Below are positions 4,973-7,257 of a DNA stretch of 7,257 nt, piece by piece. The stretch comes from Candidatus Sigynarchaeota archaeon (GTDB lineage Archaea > Asgardarchaeota > Jordarchaeia > Jordarchaeales > Jordarchaeaceae), in NCBI GenBank assembly GCA_030587505.1, contig JAUQYY010000045.1, positions 1 through 7,257 of the forward strand, read 5' to 3'. A program made the position numbers and the translations under genes. The notes below the pieces were generated by a model that was not told where the DNA came from, did not search any database, and was given only the letters and a program-made list of their open reading frames with translations. Each line of letters opens with the position of its first letter. The first letter of the stretch is position 1.

Positions 4973-6042
4973 TGGATCTGACCAATATTAAGGGTGTGGG
5001 GCCCGAGAAGGCGCGTAAGCTCATGAAGGCTGGCTACTGCACTGTTGAGAGCATTGCCTTCTCCTCTTCGAGGGACATATCCATGGATTCCGGTATACCT
5101 GAGGAGACTGTTAAGGCGATTGTGGCATCAGCCAAGGAGATCGTCAGTTCTAGGGAAGGTGTGAAGGGTGGAAAGCTGGTGAAGATTCTCCCGGGTAAGG
5201 AGGCCAAGAAGATCCTCGGAAGCATGGACCACATAACCACCGGTCTTGAGGGGCTGGACAGTATACTTGGGGGCGGAATAGAGATCTGTGCGATGACCGA
5301 GTTCTACGGCCCGGCAAAAGCTGGGAAAACCCAGATGTGCCACCAGCTGTGCGCAACCGTGCAGCTTCCCCGGGAGAGGGGAGGCTTGGAGGCTCCGGCT
5401 CTGTACATTGACACGGAGAGAACCATGAAGTACGAGCACATCGAAAAGATAGCTGAGAGGTTCGGCTTGGATCCCGAGCTCACCACCGACAATGTCTTCT
5501 ACGCGTGCGCCACGAACAGCGAAGACCTCTGCGAGCTTGTTTTTGAGGACTTGGACGAGGTTGTGCAGAACAGGGGAATCAAGCTCGTTGTTGTCGACTG
5601 CCTGACCGGACACTTCAGAGCCGAGTACTGTGGAAGAGAGAGCCTGCCCTTGAGGCAGCAGAAAATAAACAAGCTCATGCAGAAGCTTCAGAACATCGCC
5701 CTCGCCTACGACCTTGCCGTTGTGGTGACCAATCAGGTGCACTCCCAGCCCGACCTCTACGGCAAGAGCGAAAACCCCATTGGCGGACACACCGTGGCTC
5801 ACGGAGTCACCTTCAGACTCGGACTAAGCATAAAGAGGTACAACATGAGAGCGGTGACCGTGGTTGACGCCCCCGCACTGCCACCAGAAACAGCCTACTT
5901 CGCGATAACCTCCCACGGACTAGTCCACATAACCGAGGATGACCTGAACTCAAAGAAACCCGTAGAGTACACCCCGGAGAGAGACGCGAAAAGGGCGGCC
6001 GCCGAACCCGAAGCGGAGGAACCGGTGGAACAAGCTTCCTAG
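4972..6042 (+). CDS. radA: DNA repair and recombination protein RadA (archaeal Rad51/RecA)
   Basis: This 356-residue protein is the strand-exchange recombinase that forms ATP-dependent filaments on single-stranded DNA for homologous recombination. Residues 1-60 are a helix-hairpin-helix DNA-binding domain (IKGVGPEKARKLMKAGY). Core signatures in order: ITTGLEGLDSILGGGIE (88-104), Walker A GPAKAGKT (113-120), YIDTER (145-150), Walker B KLVVVDC (204-210), HFRAEYCGRE (214-223), the L2 region NQVHSQPD then GGHTVAH (254-277), and the cap VVDAPALPPE (297-306). Residues 330-356 are an acidic, Ala-rich tail. Length and order fit RadA better than the shorter RadB, which lacks HhH. Two departures stand out: the P-loop is GPAKAGKT rather than the usual GEFGSGKT, and the position of the FxxA polymerisation motif seems to read ILPG (72-75). 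Catalytic motifs look intact. It is coupled to the gene upstream, and the peptidase gene starts 13 bases after its stop. Confidence 0.95.
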   Translation: MDLTNIKGVGPEKARKLMKAGYCTVESIAFSSSRDISMDSGIPEETVKAIVASAKEIVSSREGVKGGKLVKILPGKEAKKILGSMDHITTGLEGLDSILGGGIEICAMTEFYGPAKAGKTQMCHQLCATVQLPRERGGLEAPALYIDTERTMKYEHIEKIAERFGLDPELTTDNVFYACATNSEDLCELVFEDLDEVVQNRGIKLVVVDCLTGHFRAEYCGRESLPLRQQKINKLMQKLQNIALAYDLAVVVTNQVHSQPDLYGKSENPIGGHTVAHGVTFRLGLSIKRYNMRAVTVVDAPALPPETAYFAITSHGLVHITEDDLNSKKPVEYTPERDAKRAAAEPEAEEPVEQAS

Positions 6043-6055
6043 TGGGGTTCTCAGG

Positions 6056-7257
6056 GTGTGGAAACGGGGGACAACCCTAGCACTGGTCACATTCACACTC
6101 ATCTTAACGGTGTCATGCCTGATTGCTGGTGCCGGGTCAAGCCCCCTACACGCAGCCAACCCAACCAGCACGGTCCCCTCCACCGGTGCCTCGAAATCCG
6201 TGGTGAACGCGGTCTACTTAACCAACCAGTCAACCACCCAGAAGTGGGAGAAGTACTTCACAGTCGACACCAGCCAAAAAAACCTGCAAAACACCGTTAG
6301 CTACCTCTCCGGTCTGGGAACCCGCCACCCCTCAAGGCCGGAGTGCAACACCTCAGCGGACTACATATTCACAACCCTAGAGTCCTACGGGTACTCACCC
6401 CTTAGGGACTACTTCACCGTTGTCTGGCAGGACACTCCCCACACAACCCAGAACATATACTGCGTTAAGCCCGCCCCCTCACCCGACATAGTTCTCCTGG
6501 CCTGCCATTACGACTCATTGAGAGCCCTCAGGGTGGGAAGTGTGATCTACGGGCTCTCCAACACCAACTGCCCCGGCGCCGTTGACGACGCATCCGGCGT
6601 GGCGGTGCTCCTCGAAACAGCCAGGCTGCTTGCTAACGTGAGTCTGGAGAAAACAGTTGTTTTCGCTTTCCTGAGCGGAGAGGAGGGAAACAGCACAGCC
6701 CAGCACTGGTTCGGCTCCCAGCAGCTAATCAACCACGGGTACAGCCTCTTCACCGCCAGCCTCTCAAACATAAAAAGAGTAGTGTACTTGGACACTCTTG
6801 GGGAAACCCCTTACGGTGAGTCGCACGGAAACATAACTGTTTTCTCAACTCTCGCAGTGTACCCGCAAACAGCCTCCCTAATAGGCGCAGCATCAGACCT
6901 AGGCATCAGCATCTTCCCAAAGACTAATCCCAGAGCATCATCGAGTTCGGATGCTCAGAGCCAGTTCTGCTCCGAATGGAAACTGCAATCGGTTCTCCCC
7001 ACCGTGACAATATCTCAGGGGAACTGGAACCTCACCGAGAGCGTCAGACTCACCGACCACGACACCGCCTCCAAGGTGGACTACACCTTTCTTGAGAACG
7101 TCACCAGAATCCTAACCGCCTCACTGATAAGGGAGTTCTACACCCTCCCTCCAGCCTCACCCAGCTACGCGCATGAGTGGATGAAAATAGCAAGCCTGAA
7201 TCCCCACGGAATCAGCCTGGTTGAGCGGGACTACTTCGAATACCTAGCAGACCCGAA
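6056..7257 (+). CDS. Secreted or membrane-anchored M28 family zinc aminopeptidase (C-terminus beyond window)
   Basis: The frame is open to the window edge, 400 codons from GTG 6056, with a weak GTGGGG site 8 bases before. The N-terminus is a signal peptide: VWKR, then a hydrophobic stretch to about residue 26, with Cys21 in a marginal lipobox (TVSC). A Thr/Ser/Pro-rich linker runs to about residue 50. The catalytic domain shows the M28 dinuclear zinc set: H151 and D153 in ACHYDS, bridging Asp at D177/D178 in GAVDDASG, catalytic E209 with zinc ligand E210 in LSGEEG, D246 in VVYLDT and H335 in TDHDT. It should remove N-terminal residues from peptides outside the cell, probably for nutrition or protein turnover. 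Several Asn-X-Ser/Thr sites fit an exported archaeal glycoprotein. It follows radA closely and is likely co-transcribed, without an obvious functional link. Confidence 0.92.
   Translation, partial: MWKRGTTLALVTFTLILTVSCLIAGAGSSPLHAANPTSTVPSTGASKSVVNAVYLTNQSTTQKWEKYFTVDTSQKNLQNTVSYLSGLGTRHPSRPECNTSADYIFTTLESYGYSPLRDYFTVVWQDTPHTTQNIYCVKPAPSPDIVLLACHYDSLRALRVGSVIYGLSNTNCPGAVDDASGVAVLLETARLLANVSLEKTVVFAFLSGEEGNSTAQHWFGSQQLINHGYSLFTASLSNIKRVVYLDTLGETPYGESHGNITVFSTLAVYPQTASLIGAASDLGISIFPKTNPRASSSSDAQSQFCSEWKLQSVLPTVTISQGNWNLTESVRLTDHDTASKVDYTFLENVTRILTASLIREFYTLPPASPSYAHEWMKIASLNPHGISLVERDYFEYLADP

Noticed and set aside
5128..5802. 224-codon minus-strand open frame
   Set aside because: It lies entirely antisense to radA, which has every expected motif; it is a by-product of codon bias.
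6058..6300. 80-codon plus-strand frame just after radA
   Set aside because: It overlaps the start of the M28 peptidase in another frame. The peptidase frame continues to the window edge with a signal peptide and all zinc ligands.

Overview
The window is almost certainly archaeal chromosomal DNA. It carries a RadA recombinase (HhH domain plus RecA/Rad51 core), a Ski2/Hel308-type superfamily 2 helicase core, TATA-type promoters and archaeal Shine-Dalgarno sites of the GGAGGTGAT kind. I cannot place it at phylum level from the sequence alone. The outer genes are moderately GC-rich. The centre (about 2.9-4.65 kb) is clearly more AT-rich and looks like an insertion or accessory patch.

Layout. (1) Positions 1-2897, minus strand: one uninterrupted frame for a very large protein, cut by the left window edge. 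A long N-terminal extension carries a predicted membrane hairpin, a HEPN-like helical region and charged linkers, and leads into a Hel308/Ski2-like helicase core. A TATA box lies just upstream. (2) Positions 2898-4339: AT-rich spacer, then a 1.2-kb segment bounded by imperfect inverted repeats of about 50 bp. The segment holds a frameshifted PD-(D/E)XK nuclease-like gene (minus) and a short plus-strand frame that may be the decayed C-terminal tail of a TnpB-type transposon nuclease, with two small perfect hairpins inside it. (3) Positions 4340-4660: very AT-rich DNA, a perfect 16-bp palindrome containing a TATA box, then a leader with a GC-rich 9-bp stem. (4) Positions 4688-7257, plus strand: a tightly packed set of a small Cys-containing protein, radA (overlapping by one base) and a secreted or membrane-anchored M28 zinc aminopeptidase, open at the right edge.

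How the parts may work together. RadA and the helicase are both expected to act on recombination or repair intermediates, but they face opposite ways and have separate promoters. Co-regulation is only hinted at by a similar TATA context (CCTTTATAA) in both promoters. The small protein upstream of radA is translationally coupled to it and is the best local candidate for a RadA accessory factor, though nothing in its sequence proves that. The peptidase has no evident functional link to RadA and is probably a co-transcribed passenger.

The most unusual items are the membrane/HEPN-like/helicase fusion, the inverted-repeat-bounded segment with the nuclease-like gene, the structured leader before radA, and RadA's departure from the usual FxxA polymerisation motif and GEFGSGKT P-loop.
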